Shown here: piece after piece, positions 17,218 to 25,706 of the stretch
How positions within the stretch are numbered: the stretch's first letter is position 1
Layout of the letters: each line of letters opens with the position of its first letter
NCBI RefSeq assembly: GCF_025961225.1
Contig: NZ_JAOQNG010000007.1
Span: 694,501-758,500 of the forward strand
Origin: Azospirillum canadense
GTDB taxonomy: Bacteria; Pseudomonadota; Alphaproteobacteria; Azospirillales; Azospirillaceae
Length of the DNA stretch: 64,000 nt
Direction of reading: 5' to 3'
Notes under the pieces: model-generated
The model's database searches: none
What the model saw: the letters and a program-made list of their open reading frames with translations, nothing else
Told to the model about the DNA's origin: nothing
Position numbers and translations under genes: made by a program

Positions 17218-18216
17218 AATTGTCGCCAAGCACGGTCCGGCTTGCGTTGCAGCAGCGGAATCAGAGCGCGCAGCGTGCCGGCGCTGTTGCCGACCAAGTT
17301 GACCTCCATGGGATAGCGGATGCTCAGCATCTTGGGGTTGATGTCGATCTGCACGCCGCGGGCTTGGCCCTCCTTGGGCAGGAACTCCGAATAGGGAAAG
17401 CCGGAGCCGACCATCAGCAGCGTGTCGCAATTCATCATCATGTCCCAGCTCGGCTTGGTGCCGAGCAGGCCGATGGAGCCGGTGACGAAGGGCAGGTCGT
17501 CGGGCACCGCCGCCTTGCCGAGCAGCGCCTTGGCGATGCCAGCGCCAAGGACGTCGGCCACCTCGATCACCACGTCGGTGGCGTGCAGCGCCCCTGCGCC
17601 GACCAGCATCGCCACTTTGGTGCCAGCGTTCAGCACGTCGGCCGCGCGGCGCAGGTCGGCGTCGGTGGGACGGACCACCGGGGCAGCATAGCCCACACCG
17701 GAATGCACGGTGCCATGCGCCCGTGGCGGCTTTTCCACCGCATCCATCTCCTGAACGTCCTTGGGCAGGATGATGCAGGTGACGGTGCGCTCGGCCTTGG
17801 CGATACGCACCGAGCGATCAACCAGGTGACGCACCTGGGCCGGCGTGGCGGCCATGTGGACGTAGTCGCCGGCCACATCCTTGAACAAGGAGATCAGGTC
17901 GACCTCCTGCTGGTAGTGGCCGCCCAGCGCCGTCCTCGCCTGCTGGCCGACGATGGCGAGCACCGGCTGGTGGTCGAGCTTGGCGTCGTACAGGCCGTTC
18001 AGCAGGTGAATGGCGCCAGGGCCGGAGGTGGCCATGCACACGCCCAGTTCGCCCGTGTACTTGGCGTGCGCGCTCGCCATGAAGGCTGCCAACTCCTCGT
18101 GGCGCACCTGCACGAAATCAAAGCGGTCGCCGGCCCGCGCGAGCGCGCCGACCAGCCCGTTGATACCATCGCCCGGAAAGCCGGTTCCAGAAGAAATCGC
18201 TGACGGTGTCTGTCAT
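17218..18216 (-). pseudogene. Thiamine-pyrophosphate enzyme (PoxB/acetolactate synthase-like), truncated
   Basis: The minus strand encodes MTDTVSDFFWNRL from the ATG at 18216, then in a different frame FPGDGINGLVGALARA and VQVRHEELAAFMASAHAKY, the PYR domain of pyruvate-oxidase-like enzymes. A central domain with DINPKMLSIRYPMEVNLVGN follows, up to LLQRKPDRAW. The roughly ten residues expected between NRL and FPGDG are missing and the frame changes, so a small deletion lies near 18190. The TPP-binding C-terminal third is replaced by transposase sequence at about 17216. The gene cannot make an active enzyme. Confidence 0.85.
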
Positions 18217-18398
18217 GCTCGCCCCCTCGAGTCGTTGCCAGGGATGGCTGCCCTGTTGCCTCAACGGTGATCGGCGAGGCCGGTTCGCTGGAAAGCGCAT
18301 GCGTTTTCCATCGCCCTGAGCGGCCGGCACATTATGGGAACCCGCCCGAAGCCGGTGCGTTGGCCGGCCATCGGCGGCACGACCCAGGGGGCTGGAGC

Positions 18399-19544
18399 AT
18401 GCACCCGCAAGCATCCAACGACACAGTCGACATCGATCGGATCGGGGTCGAGACGTTCCGGATCCCGACCGATCGGCCGGAGGCTGACGGCACGCTCGAC
18501 TGGGACCACACGACGCTCGTCGTTGTCACGGCGGAGGCCGGCGGGCGGAGCGGGCTCGGCTACGGCTACGCCGACGACGCCACGGCGCGCCTGATCGCCG
18601 GACCATTGGCGGAGCGGTTGCGCGGCATCGACGCGCTCGACATCAACCGCGCCTGGATCGTGATGACCCAGGCGGTGCGCAACCTGGGCCGGCCGGGCAT
18701 CGCGGCCATGGCGGTGTCGGCCGTGGACACGGCCTTGTGGGACCTAAAAGGGCAATTGCTCGGCCGCTCCGTCGCCGACCTGCTGGGCCGCGCGCGCGAC
18801 GGCACGCCGGCCTACGGCAGCGGCGGCTTCACCTCATACTCCGACGACCGCCTCGTCGGACAACTCTCCGGCTGGGCGCGGGACGGGCTGCCCGCGGTCA
18901 AGATGAAGATCGGCCGCGACGCCGCCCGTGACGTGGAGCGCGTGGCGCTGGCGCGCCGGGCGCTCGGTCCCGGCACGGACCTCTATGTGGACGCCAACGG
19001 CGCCTACGACCGCAAGCTGGCGCTGGCCCAGGCGGAGCGCTTCGCCGAGCGGGGAGTCGCGTGGTTCGAGGAGCCGGTGTCCTCCGACGACCTGGAAGGC
19101 CTTCGCCTGCTGCGCGACCGCGGTCCTGGCCGCATGATGATCGCTGCCGGGGAATACGGCTACACCCCGGTCTATTTCCGCCGCATGCTGGAGGCCGGGG
19201 CGGTGGACGTGCTCCAGGCCGACGCCACCCGCTGTGGCGGCATCACCGGATTCCTGGCGGCGGCGGCGCTGACGGAGGCCTTCTGCCTGCCCTTGTCGGC
19301 CCACACCGCCCCGACACTGCACGCGCAGGTCGGCTGCGCCTGCCGCACGCTCAAGAACATCGAATACTTCCATGACCACGCCCGCATCGAGACGATGCTG
19401 TTCGACGGCGCGATCACGCCGGAGAACGGGCAACTGGTCCCGGATCGCTTCCGCCCCGGCCTGGGCATCGCGTTGAAGCGGGCCGACGCCGGCGAGGTTC
19501 ACCCCATGACCAGCATCGACACCGTCGATCACGAGCGAGTTTGA
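18399..19544 (+). CDS. Mandelate racemase/muconate lactonizing enzyme-family dehydratase
   Basis: A 381-residue enolase-superfamily protein. Visible catalytic elements are K168-M-K170 in AVKMKIGR, metal ligands Asp198 (YVDANGAY), Glu224 (WFEEPV) and Glu252 (AAGEYGY), and His302 in SAHTAP. Such enzymes abstract a proton alpha to a carboxylate, usually to dehydrate sugar acids or interconvert cyclic acids. The exact substrate cannot be read from the sequence. The start at 18399 follows a GGGGGG run at nine-base spacing. The next gene, 124 bp downstream on the same strand, encodes a rhodopsin-transducer-like protein. Confidence 0.87.
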   Translation: MHPQASNDTVDIDRIGVETFRIPTDRPEADGTLDWDHTTLVVVTAEAGGRSGLGYGYADDATARLIAGPLAERLRGIDALDINRAWIVMTQAVRNLGRPGIAAMAVSAVDTALWDLKGQLLGRSVADLLGRARDGTPAYGSGGFTSYSDDRLVGQLSGWARDGLPAVKMKIGRDAARDVERVALARRALGPGTDLYVDANGAYDRKLALAQAERFAERGVAWFEEPVSSDDLEGLRLLRDRGPGRMMIAAGEYGYTPVYFRRMLEAGAVDVLQADATRCGGITGFLAAAALTEAFCLPLSAHTAPTLHAQVGCACRTLKNIEYFHDHARIETMLFDGAITPENGQLVPDRFRPGLGIALKRADAGEVHPMTSIDTVDHERV

Positions 19545-19668
19545 CGCCTGAATGCCGGGTGGCGGTGATGACCGCGGCGGCGGTTCATCGCAGCGCCCTG
19601 TGCCGCCAAGCCCCCTGTGAGCGTGCGGTGCATGCCGCGCAACGAAGCGAGCAAAAAGGAGGGTGCGC

Positions 19669-20046
19669 ATGTCCAACACAGCGATTGGCCACACGCGCTG
19701 GGCCATTCCCGACGGCTACATCCCGGCTTGGGGCCACGGGCCGGAACCGGCGATGACCAGCCACGAGGGGCTCAGCATCCTCAACACCGGCGACCGGGAG
19801 GTGGAGGTGCGGATTACCCTCTACTTCACCGACCGCGAGCCGGTGGGCCCTTACCGCGTCCGGGTCGGCGCCCGGCGCACCAACCACGTCCGCATGAACC
19901 TGCTGAAGGACCCGGAGCCGATCCCGCTCGGCACGCCCTATTCCAGCGTGATCGAGGCGGACGCGCCGGTGGTGGTGCAGTTGACCCGGCTCGACAGTCG
20001 GCAGGCGGAGAACGCGCTGTTGAGCGTCGTCCCCTTCGCCGGCTGA
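19669..20046 (+). CDS. Sensory rhodopsin transducer-family protein (ASRT-like)
   Basis: A 125-residue beta-rich protein with AAGGAGGG six bases before the ATG. The motifs GHTRWAIPDGYIPAWGHGPE, SHEGLSILNTGD, VEVRITLYFTDREPVGPY, RRTNHVRMN and PVVVQLTRLDSRQAENAL match the family of Anabaena sensory rhodopsin transducer (PF07100). No rhodopsin gene is in the window. Members outside cyanobacteria often sit beside sugar-metabolism genes, and here an enolase-superfamily enzyme is directly upstream, so a ligand-binding role is more likely than photosensing. Confidence 0.85.
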   Translation: MSNTAIGHTRWAIPDGYIPAWGHGPEPAMTSHEGLSILNTGDREVEVRITLYFTDREPVGPYRVRVGARRTNHVRMNLLKDPEPIPLGTPYSSVIEADAPVVVQLTRLDSRQAENALLSVVPFAG

Positions 20047-20071
20047 GCGGGAAGCGACCCGCCCTGCGCGC

Positions 20072-20521
20072 CTATGCCGTCTCCGGGTGGCTCGGCGCCA
20101 GCAGGGCGAGGCCCGTCTCCGTGTCCTTGCGCCGGACCAGGTGCGCCGGGCTTCCGAACAGCATCACTTCCAAGGTCGGATGAACCTCGGCCTCCAGGAG
20201 GTGGCCGGCCACCGCCTGCCCGTCGCACTTGCCGAGCACGGCGTGCAGATGCAGGCCAGGTCCGTCGGGGCCCTCGGCGACGTTGCCCATCAGCGACACC
20301 ACCTCGCACTGTTCCGCCACCGGAATGCGATGGTAGTCCTTGCGCTCGAAGTCGAAGAAGCCGAGCACCGCTCGTTGGAAGGCCCCGATCGCTGTGACGC
20401 TGCTCCCGCCCAGCCCTTCGTCCCGGGCCACCGCCTTCAATCCTTCGATGGGGTTGTCGCCGGTTTGGAACACGATGGCGTAGACCCGTTCCGGTCCGTC
20501 CTTGATTCGTCTGACCTGCAT
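20072..20521 (-). CDS. PPC/DUF296-domain protein
   Basis: A 149-residue protein with AGGAGG seven bases before its ATG at 20521. It shows the PPC (DUF296) layout: VYAIVFQTGDNPIEGLKAVA, SSVTAIGAFQRAVLGFFD, and GLHLHAVLGKCDGQAVAGHL with its two histidines, then HPTLEVML. Bacterial PPC proteins form trimers with a metal or small-ligand site; plant homologues carry an added AT-hook. No DNA-binding extension is seen. It converges with the ASRT-like gene. Confidence 0.85.
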   Translation of the reverse strand: MQVRRIKDGPERVYAIVFQTGDNPIEGLKAVARDEGLGGSSVTAIGAFQRAVLGFFDFERKDYHRIPVAEQCEVVSLMGNVAEGPDGPGLHLHAVLGKCDGQAVAGHLLEAEVHPTLEVMLFGSPAHLVRRKDTETGLALLAPSHPETA

Positions 20522-20660
20522 GACCCGACCTCCTGAATTCATCCGCAAACTGGGTGGTGGGAACGCCGACCGCAGCCAATCGCCTGCCCCGCGCGAAAGA
20601 CCTGCCGTCCAGCAACGCTCCAGCCGCACGCAACGTGGCTTATTAGAGGACGTCGGCCGC

Positions 20661-20960
20661 TTACCGGTGGTGCTCAAGCCGCCGGGCGATCGCGTCGATG
20701 GTGAACGCGGCACGCGCCTCTGCGTCCATGTCCAGGTAGCGCCGCGCGCACCAGACGGCAAACTCATCGGGGTTGATGTGGACCTTGACGGCGACGAGCC
20801 TGGTGGCAAGAACTTCGGCGACCAACGCTTCCGAAGCCTGCAACCATTCATCATACGTCGCATGAAGTCGATTGCCATCGGCCAGCCGTTCTTTGAACTC
20901 GGGCCAGTCCTCGCGCCGGTACCAGGGCAAGACCACGAAAGAGCGGTGAGCATCGGCCAT
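20661..20960 (-). CDS. Small hypothetical protein
   Basis: A 99-residue protein beginning MADAHRSFVVLPWYRREDWP, with GGAGGG five bases upstream. It continues with a helical segment (YDEWLQASEALVAEV) and VAVKVHINPDEFAVWCARR. No family name recognised. The arrangement suggests a small alpha/beta protein. It lies 139 bp upstream of the PPC-domain gene on the same strand and may be co-transcribed with it. Confidence 0.65.
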   Translation of the reverse strand: MADAHRSFVVLPWYRREDWPEFKERLADGNRLHATYDEWLQASEALVAEVLATRLVAVKVHINPDEFAVWCARRYLDMDAEARAAFTIDAIARRLEHHR

Positions 20961-21263
20961 CAGAACCCTCCTATAGCGGCTCAACGTCTGTCCGTGGTCA
21001 ACGCTTGGCGCCGGTGGTCCGTACCACAGACTGTGGACCAACCACACGGTCGGTCGAAGGCTGACCATGCCCCTGCCCTCCCGATTACGGAACCTCAGTA
21101 CAGTTGTCGCACCCCCGTGTGATTTGGAACGCCCACGGCGACGCCTCGTTGTGCCTGTGACGGTGCTTTCGACCGACGACGAAATCCCGCCTGCGCGCCA
21201 CCCAGACCAAAGCTGCGCTCTCGACCGCCTGTTCCACTCCCACCAGCTTTGAATGAGCGGTCC

Positions 21264-22046
21264 ATGGACCAGAGCTCCGACGATGCGCCCCGCTCATCCG
21301 CCCCATGGTGCCGTCCCAATGTGGCCTGCCAGGAGTGCTCGCTGCGGCAAGTGCGGCTCTTCCAGCAGCTTGATGATGATGCATTCCGTTCGGTGAACGC
21401 GCTGCGAGACCGGCAACTTTCCCGACCGGTCGGCGCCCGGCTGATCCAGCCCGGGCCGGCGGATGGCTTCTTCTACACGCTGTTCTCGGGCTGGGCGTTC
21501 CGCTCCATCCGCCTGCCCGACGGAGCCCGGCAGATCCTCGAGTTTCTGCTGCCGGGCGATGTCTTCGGCCTGCAGGTAGCGTTTCTGGGTGACTGGGATT
21601 ACGCGGTCACCGCGCTGACGCCCGTGGTTCTGTGCCGGCTGCGAGCACCATCCCTAGGCGAGCTGTGCACCCGCTTTCCGGCGTTGACCCTTGCGCTGAT
21701 CCACACGCTCATCGAGGACAAGCGGCGCGCCGACGGCCGGCTCGCCGTGCTGGGCCGCGCCCTGGGACCGCAACGCATTGCCTTTTTGCTGATGGAACTC
21801 ACCGAGCGGTTGGAATTCGCCGGGGAAGTCCGAGACAACGGCTGCGAATTCCCGCTGCGCCGCCGCCACTTCGCCGACGCGACGGGTCTGTCGGGAACTC
21901 ATGTGAGCCGTTCGCTCGCCGAACTGCGCGCCAAGGGCATAGCCCACATCGCCGACGGGCGGCTTACCATTCTGGACCGCACCCTGTTGACCCGCTTTTC
22001 CGGCTACACGCCGCTCGCACGGTCCGTTGAGAGCCCAAGCCTCTGA
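21264..22046 (+). CDS. Crp/Fnr-family transcriptional regulator
   Basis: A 260-residue regulator. The cyclic-nucleotide-binding-like domain starts near residue 30 with cysteines in NVACQECSLRQ and includes GWAFRSIRLPDGARQILEFLLPGD as its core. The C-terminal winged helix has FADATGLSGTHVSRSLAELR as recognition segment. The N-terminal cysteines are too few and wrongly placed for a confident FNR-type cluster claim. The ATG at 21264 has a poor ribosome binding site. A 26-bp palindrome lies 12 bp downstream of its stop. A stress-type gene set (ECF sigma, glucoamylase, CFA synthase) follows. Confidence 0.87.
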   Translation: MDQSSDDAPRSSAPWCRPNVACQECSLRQVRLFQQLDDDAFRSVNALRDRQLSRPVGARLIQPGPADGFFYTLFSGWAFRSIRLPDGARQILEFLLPGDVFGLQVAFLGDWDYAVTALTPVVLCRLRAPSLGELCTRFPALTLALIHTLIEDKRRADGRLAVLGRALGPQRIAFLLMELTERLEFAGEVRDNGCEFPLRRRHFADATGLSGTHVSRSLAELRAKGIAHIADGRLTILDRTLLTRFSGYTPLARSVESPSL

Positions 22047-22058
22047 CAGCCAAACATT

Positions 22059-22084
22059 AAATCGCGCACATATGTGCGCAATTT
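22059..22084. promoter_or_regulatory. 26-bp near-perfect palindrome, operator candidate
   Basis: A perfect 16-bp core palindrome GCGCACATATGTGCGC at 22064-22079 is extended on both sides by AAATC and AATTT, giving 24 of 26 symmetric positions. It lies between the Crp/Fnr gene and the ECF sigma gene, 138 bp before the latter's GTG. No T run follows, so an operator for a dimeric regulator is more likely than a terminator. Confidence 0.6.
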
Positions 22085-22221
22085 CAGGAACCGGCTTCGT
22101 GGGCGCAAGTTGGTCAGAGAACACGGGCGTTCTGCCGTTCGCCGCTGTACGGAGCCGGAACCCCCGTCTGTCAACACCCTCTCGATCCCGGTCAAGCACC
22201 ACGAACCAGCGGGGGAGTCCA

Positions 22222-23034
22222 GTGCCCACCACTTTCGAAGCCGACCTGGTGAGGTGCATGCCCGAGTTGCAGCGTTACGCCCACAGGCTGACCGGCGAAC
22301 GCGCGGCGGCGGAAGACCTGGTCCAGGATTGCCTGGAGCGCGCGCTGCGCAATGCCGACAAGTTCTGCCCTGACAGCAACCTCGAGGCGTGGTTGGTGAC
22401 CATCCTCAAGAACCTCTTCTTCAGCCAGCGCCGCCGCCAGCAACTCTGCACGTTCTGCGACCTGGGGGATAACGATCAAGCGGTTCCGCCAGCCCAGGTC
22501 TGGTGCGTCGCCCTGCATGAGACCGAAGAGGCCATCGAGGCGTTGCCGCCGGCACCGCGCGCTCTGGTTGAGATGGTCGTCGTCGATGGCTTGGCGTACC
22601 AAGACGTCGCCGCCCGTCTGGACATCTGCGTGGGCACCATCCGGTCCCGCCTGTCGCGGGCGCGCGAGCAGATTCGCGCGAATCTGGAGCGGCGGCGCCG
22701 GGTATGCCCGCGGCAGAATCCGGTCCCACCCCGCTCGCTCGGTGCACCGCGGCCAGCCCCGCCGGAGCCTGTCCCTCCGGCGCCTATCCCTCCGGCACCC
22801 ATCCCTCCGGCACTGGCCGCCCCCGCGGAACAGGCGGTGCCGCTCCGGTCGCCTCGCCCCTCGCGCTGCCCCCGCTGCACCGACCACCGGCCGGTCCGGA
22901 GACGGCCCGACCGGCGTCGATCGCGTCGCCCCGGAGCGGGAACGCCCCCCGCCGCACGGAGCCGTGGGCCGCCGTCGGCGCGCCGGCCTGAGGCCGCGCG
23001 GCTTCCCACACCTCCCTCCAGGACGGTCCGCTGA
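22222..23034 (+). CDS. ECF-type RNA polymerase sigma factor with Pro-rich tail
   Basis: A 270-residue product from the GTG at 22222, chosen because GGGGGAG precedes it. Region 2 covers residues 5-70 (FEADLVRCMPELQRYAHRL, AAAEDLVQDCLERALRN, WLVTILKNLFFSQRRR). Region 4 covers about 105-160 (LPPAPRALVEMVVVDGLAYQ, DVAARLDICVGTIRSRLSRA). About 110 extra residues follow, starting with repeated PP(A/E)P(I/V)PP units and becoming Arg/Pro-rich, unusual for ECF sigmas of about 170 residues. No anti-sigma gene is recognisable beside it. Part of the tail may be out-of-frame readthrough after a lost stop. Confidence 0.8.
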   Translation: MPTTFEADLVRCMPELQRYAHRLTGERAAAEDLVQDCLERALRNADKFCPDSNLEAWLVTILKNLFFSQRRRQQLCTFCDLGDNDQAVPPAQVWCVALHETEEAIEALPPAPRALVEMVVVDGLAYQDVAARLDICVGTIRSRLSRAREQIRANLERRRRVCPRQNPVPPRSLGAPRPAPPEPVPPAPIPPAPIPPALAAPAEQAVPLRSPRPSRCPRCTDHRPVRRRPDRRRSRRPGAGTPPAARSRGPPSARRPEAARLPTPPSRTVR

Positions 23035-23284
23035 GCACCGACCGATCCAGTCACCAACGCATTCGGGCTGCCGGTGCCGTGTTCGTCCACCGCAGCCGAC
23101 ACCTTTCGCCCGACGGTCGGGCGCACCACCAGGGGCGACCTGCCCTGGGAGCCCGGCGACGCATCGCCGCCTGCACCGACGGTGGCAACGCGGCCGCGCC
23201 AGTGTCCGCGGATGCGGTTCGGGACCTTCGGGGCAAGACACAGGCGGCGTCCGACTGAGCGGCGGCGCGGAACAGGACAACACG

Positions 23285-25567
23285 ATGGCGATTGCACGGC
23301 CGGGATTGCCCGGCGATTTCTCCTCTCCTTGGGCGAGCAGCGCCAAGGACTTTGTTCTGACGGCGCTCGGCTCGGGCCGGGTCTGGGTGACCATCGCCCA
23401 GGGCGTTCCGACCGAGATCTTCTGGCCCTCCACCGGCCGCCCGCAGGTGCGCCGCTTGGGGTTTCTCGTCTGCAAGGGGGAGGCGTGGACCGATGTCGCC
23501 CATGGCAACGCCTACCGGGTGTCCAGCCCGGATGCCGACTTGCCGTTGTCCGTGATCACCCATGAGGGACCCGGCTTCCGCCTGGACCTGCGCGTCCTGG
23601 CCGACGGGCGGCGCGACGTGGCGCTGGTCGAGTACCGGCTTGAGGGTGAGGGGCTGCGGCTGTTCACGGTCCTGGAGCCGCGGCTGGATGGGCAGCGGGA
23701 CAGCGCGGTCTGGGTGGAGAATGGCTTGGTTGCCGGCCGCCCGGGTACCGCACTCTGCCTGGTGGGGGATCGCGCCTTTCGGTTGGCCTCGGTTGGCCGG
23801 ATCGGCGATGCGGACCGATTCATCCGTCTGCTGCGCGACGGCACCACCGCCGTGACCGCGCGCACCGCGGGCGACGGCGCCGCCCTGGTCGCGGAGGTGG
23901 AGCCCGATCAAGGCGTGCTCGCCCTGGCCTTCGGGACCACGCCCGAGGGAGCGCGTGTCCTCGCCCGCTCCAGCCTGGCGTCGGGCAGCGCCTCCGTGCG
24001 CGCCGGTTACGCCGCCGTCTGGCAGGATTGGGCCAAGTCGCTGCGGATCCCTGCGGTGGAACCGGAGTTGGCCTGGCAGGCCCATCGGTCCGCGATGGTC
24101 ATCAAGGCCCATGAGGACCGGACCTTTCCCGGCGCGGTGGTCGCCAGCCTGAGCATCCCCTGGGGCGGCTTCAGCGGCGACGTCAGCGGCGGATATCACG
24201 TGGTCTGGACCCGGGACACTGTGGAAGCCGGGCTGGCCAGCCTGGCGGTCGGCAAACCGGAAGAAGCCGAGGCGACGCTCGCCTACCTGATCGCCACCCA
24301 GGATGCCGACGGGCATTGGTGGCAGAGTTACTTTCCGGACGGCCGGCCGTTCTGGACGGGCATCCAGCTCGATGAGGTGGGGTTTCCCGTCCTGCTGGCC
24401 GCCAAGCTGCGCGAGACCGGACGGCTTAAGCCTGGGGACACCGTCGTCGCCATGGTGCGGCGCGCTCTGCGCTGCCTCGCCCGGCGTGGCCCGGTCAGTC
24501 CGATGGATCGCTGGGAGGATAGCGCGGGCATCAGCCCGTTCACGCTTGGTGTCGACATCGCCGCGCTCGTCGCCGGCAGCACCTTTCTCAGTCCGGATGA
24601 GGCGGCGGCCGCTGTCTCGCTCGCGGATTACTGGAACGAGCGCCTGGAAGACTGGACGTTCGTCGATCACGGGCCGCTGTCCAAGGGCGACGGCGGGTAT
24701 TACGTGCGCATTGCGCCGGCCCCGGCGGACGGGGGCGTGACCGGCATGGTGCGCCGCGCCGCGACCCACGCTCAGCCGTTTCCGGCGGCGACCGAGGTGG
24801 GGCTTGGCTTCAGCTATCTGGCCCGATTGGGCCTGCGGTCTGCCCAGGATCCGCGGATGCGCTCAACAACGCGCATCGTCGACCGCCTTCTCCGCGTCGA
24901 AACACCTCGTGGCGTCGCCTACCATCGCTACAACGGCGACCAGTATGGCGAGCATGCGGACGGTCGCCCGTTCGACGGCACGGGTGTGGGGCGTGCCTGG
25001 CCACTGCTGACGGGCGAGCGCGGTCACCTCGCGCTGCTCGCCGGCGAGGACGCCTCGCCCTACCTGCGCGCCATGGCCTCGCTGGCCAACCCCAACGGCC
25101 TTCTTCCGGAACAGGTGTGGGATGCGCCACCCCTTCCCCAGCGTGAACTGTGGCCAGGGCAGCCAACCGGAAGCGCCACGCCGCTCGTCTGGGCCCATGC
25201 CGAATTCCTGAAGCTGCTGATCGCCCGGCAGTCCGGCCGGGCATCGGAAACCCTGGACGCGGTGGACCGCCGTTACGGCGCCAACTCTTGTGCGGCTCGC
25301 ACCTGGCACTGGCGATGCGCCTGCCCGTTTGGGCGCATTCCGGCGGGCCGGGATTTGGTGATCGAAGACGAAGCCCCCTTCGACCTCGGCGTCATGTTTG
25401 ATGCGAACGTGCGGCGCACGCAGAGCTCTGTTAAGGGCGCCCTTGGTCTGTACGAGGTGCGGTTCCCGGCCGGTGCGTTGGCGGTGGCGCGGACGGTTCA
25501 GTTCGACGTGCATCGATGCCATCACCCGGATGCGATGACGCACATGATCCGCATCGGAACCGCATGA
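23285..25567 (+). CDS. GH15 glucoamylase (glucan 1,4-alpha-glucosidase)
   Basis: A 760-residue protein with an N-terminal beta-sandwich of the glucodextranase_N type (residues 1-270) and a GH15 (alpha/alpha)6 barrel (about 290-690). In the barrel GGYHVVWTRDTVEAG, Glu411 in WEDSAGISPFT (general acid) and Glu609 in LLPEQVWD (general base) are visible. It should release glucose from the non-reducing ends of alpha-glucans. No signal peptide is seen, so a cytoplasmic role in glycogen or maltodextrin turnover is likely. An N-terminal extension in the same frame (22517-23284) overlaps the sigma gene and is rejected. Confidence 0.9.
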   Translation: MAIARPGLPGDFSSPWASSAKDFVLTALGSGRVWVTIAQGVPTEIFWPSTGRPQVRRLGFLVCKGEAWTDVAHGNAYRVSSPDADLPLSVITHEGPGFRLDLRVLADGRRDVALVEYRLEGEGLRLFTVLEPRLDGQRDSAVWVENGLVAGRPGTALCLVGDRAFRLASVGRIGDADRFIRLLRDGTTAVTARTAGDGAALVAEVEPDQGVLALAFGTTPEGARVLARSSLASGSASVRAGYAAVWQDWAKSLRIPAVEPELAWQAHRSAMVIKAHEDRTFPGAVVASLSIPWGGFSGDVSGGYHVVWTRDTVEAGLASLAVGKPEEAEATLAYLIATQDADGHWWQSYFPDGRPFWTGIQLDEVGFPVLLAAKLRETGRLKPGDTVVAMVRRALRCLARRGPVSPMDRWEDSAGISPFTLGVDIAALVAGSTFLSPDEAAAAVSLADYWNERLEDWTFVDHGPLSKGDGGYYVRIAPAPADGGVTGMVRRAATHAQPFPAATEVGLGFSYLARLGLRSAQDPRMRSTTRIVDRLLRVETPRGVAYHRYNGDQYGEHADGRPFDGTGVGRAWPLLTGERGHLALLAGEDASPYLRAMASLANPNGLLPEQVWDAPPLPQRELWPGQPTGSATPLVWAHAEFLKLLIARQSGRASETLDAVDRRYGANSCAARTWHWRCACPFGRIPAGRDLVIEDEAPFDLGVMFDANVRRTQSSVKGALGLYEVRFPAGALAVARTVQFDVHRCHHPDAMTHMIRIGTA

Positions 25568-25706
25568 TCAGACAAGGCGACGACATCGAGGATGTGGATC
25601 GGGAAGCGATGCCCAAAATCCGCATGAGAACCACACAGTTCGGCGACCGCGCAGGGACTGCTCTGAAGCGCATTTCGACCATCACGTACCGGTGTGGAGG
25701 TATTGC

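Noticed and set aside
22517..23284. N-terminal extension of the glucoamylase frame across the sigma factor gene
   Set aside because: It is out of frame with the supported sigma factor and Arg/Pro-rich; the glucoamylase domain begins only after the ATG at 23285.
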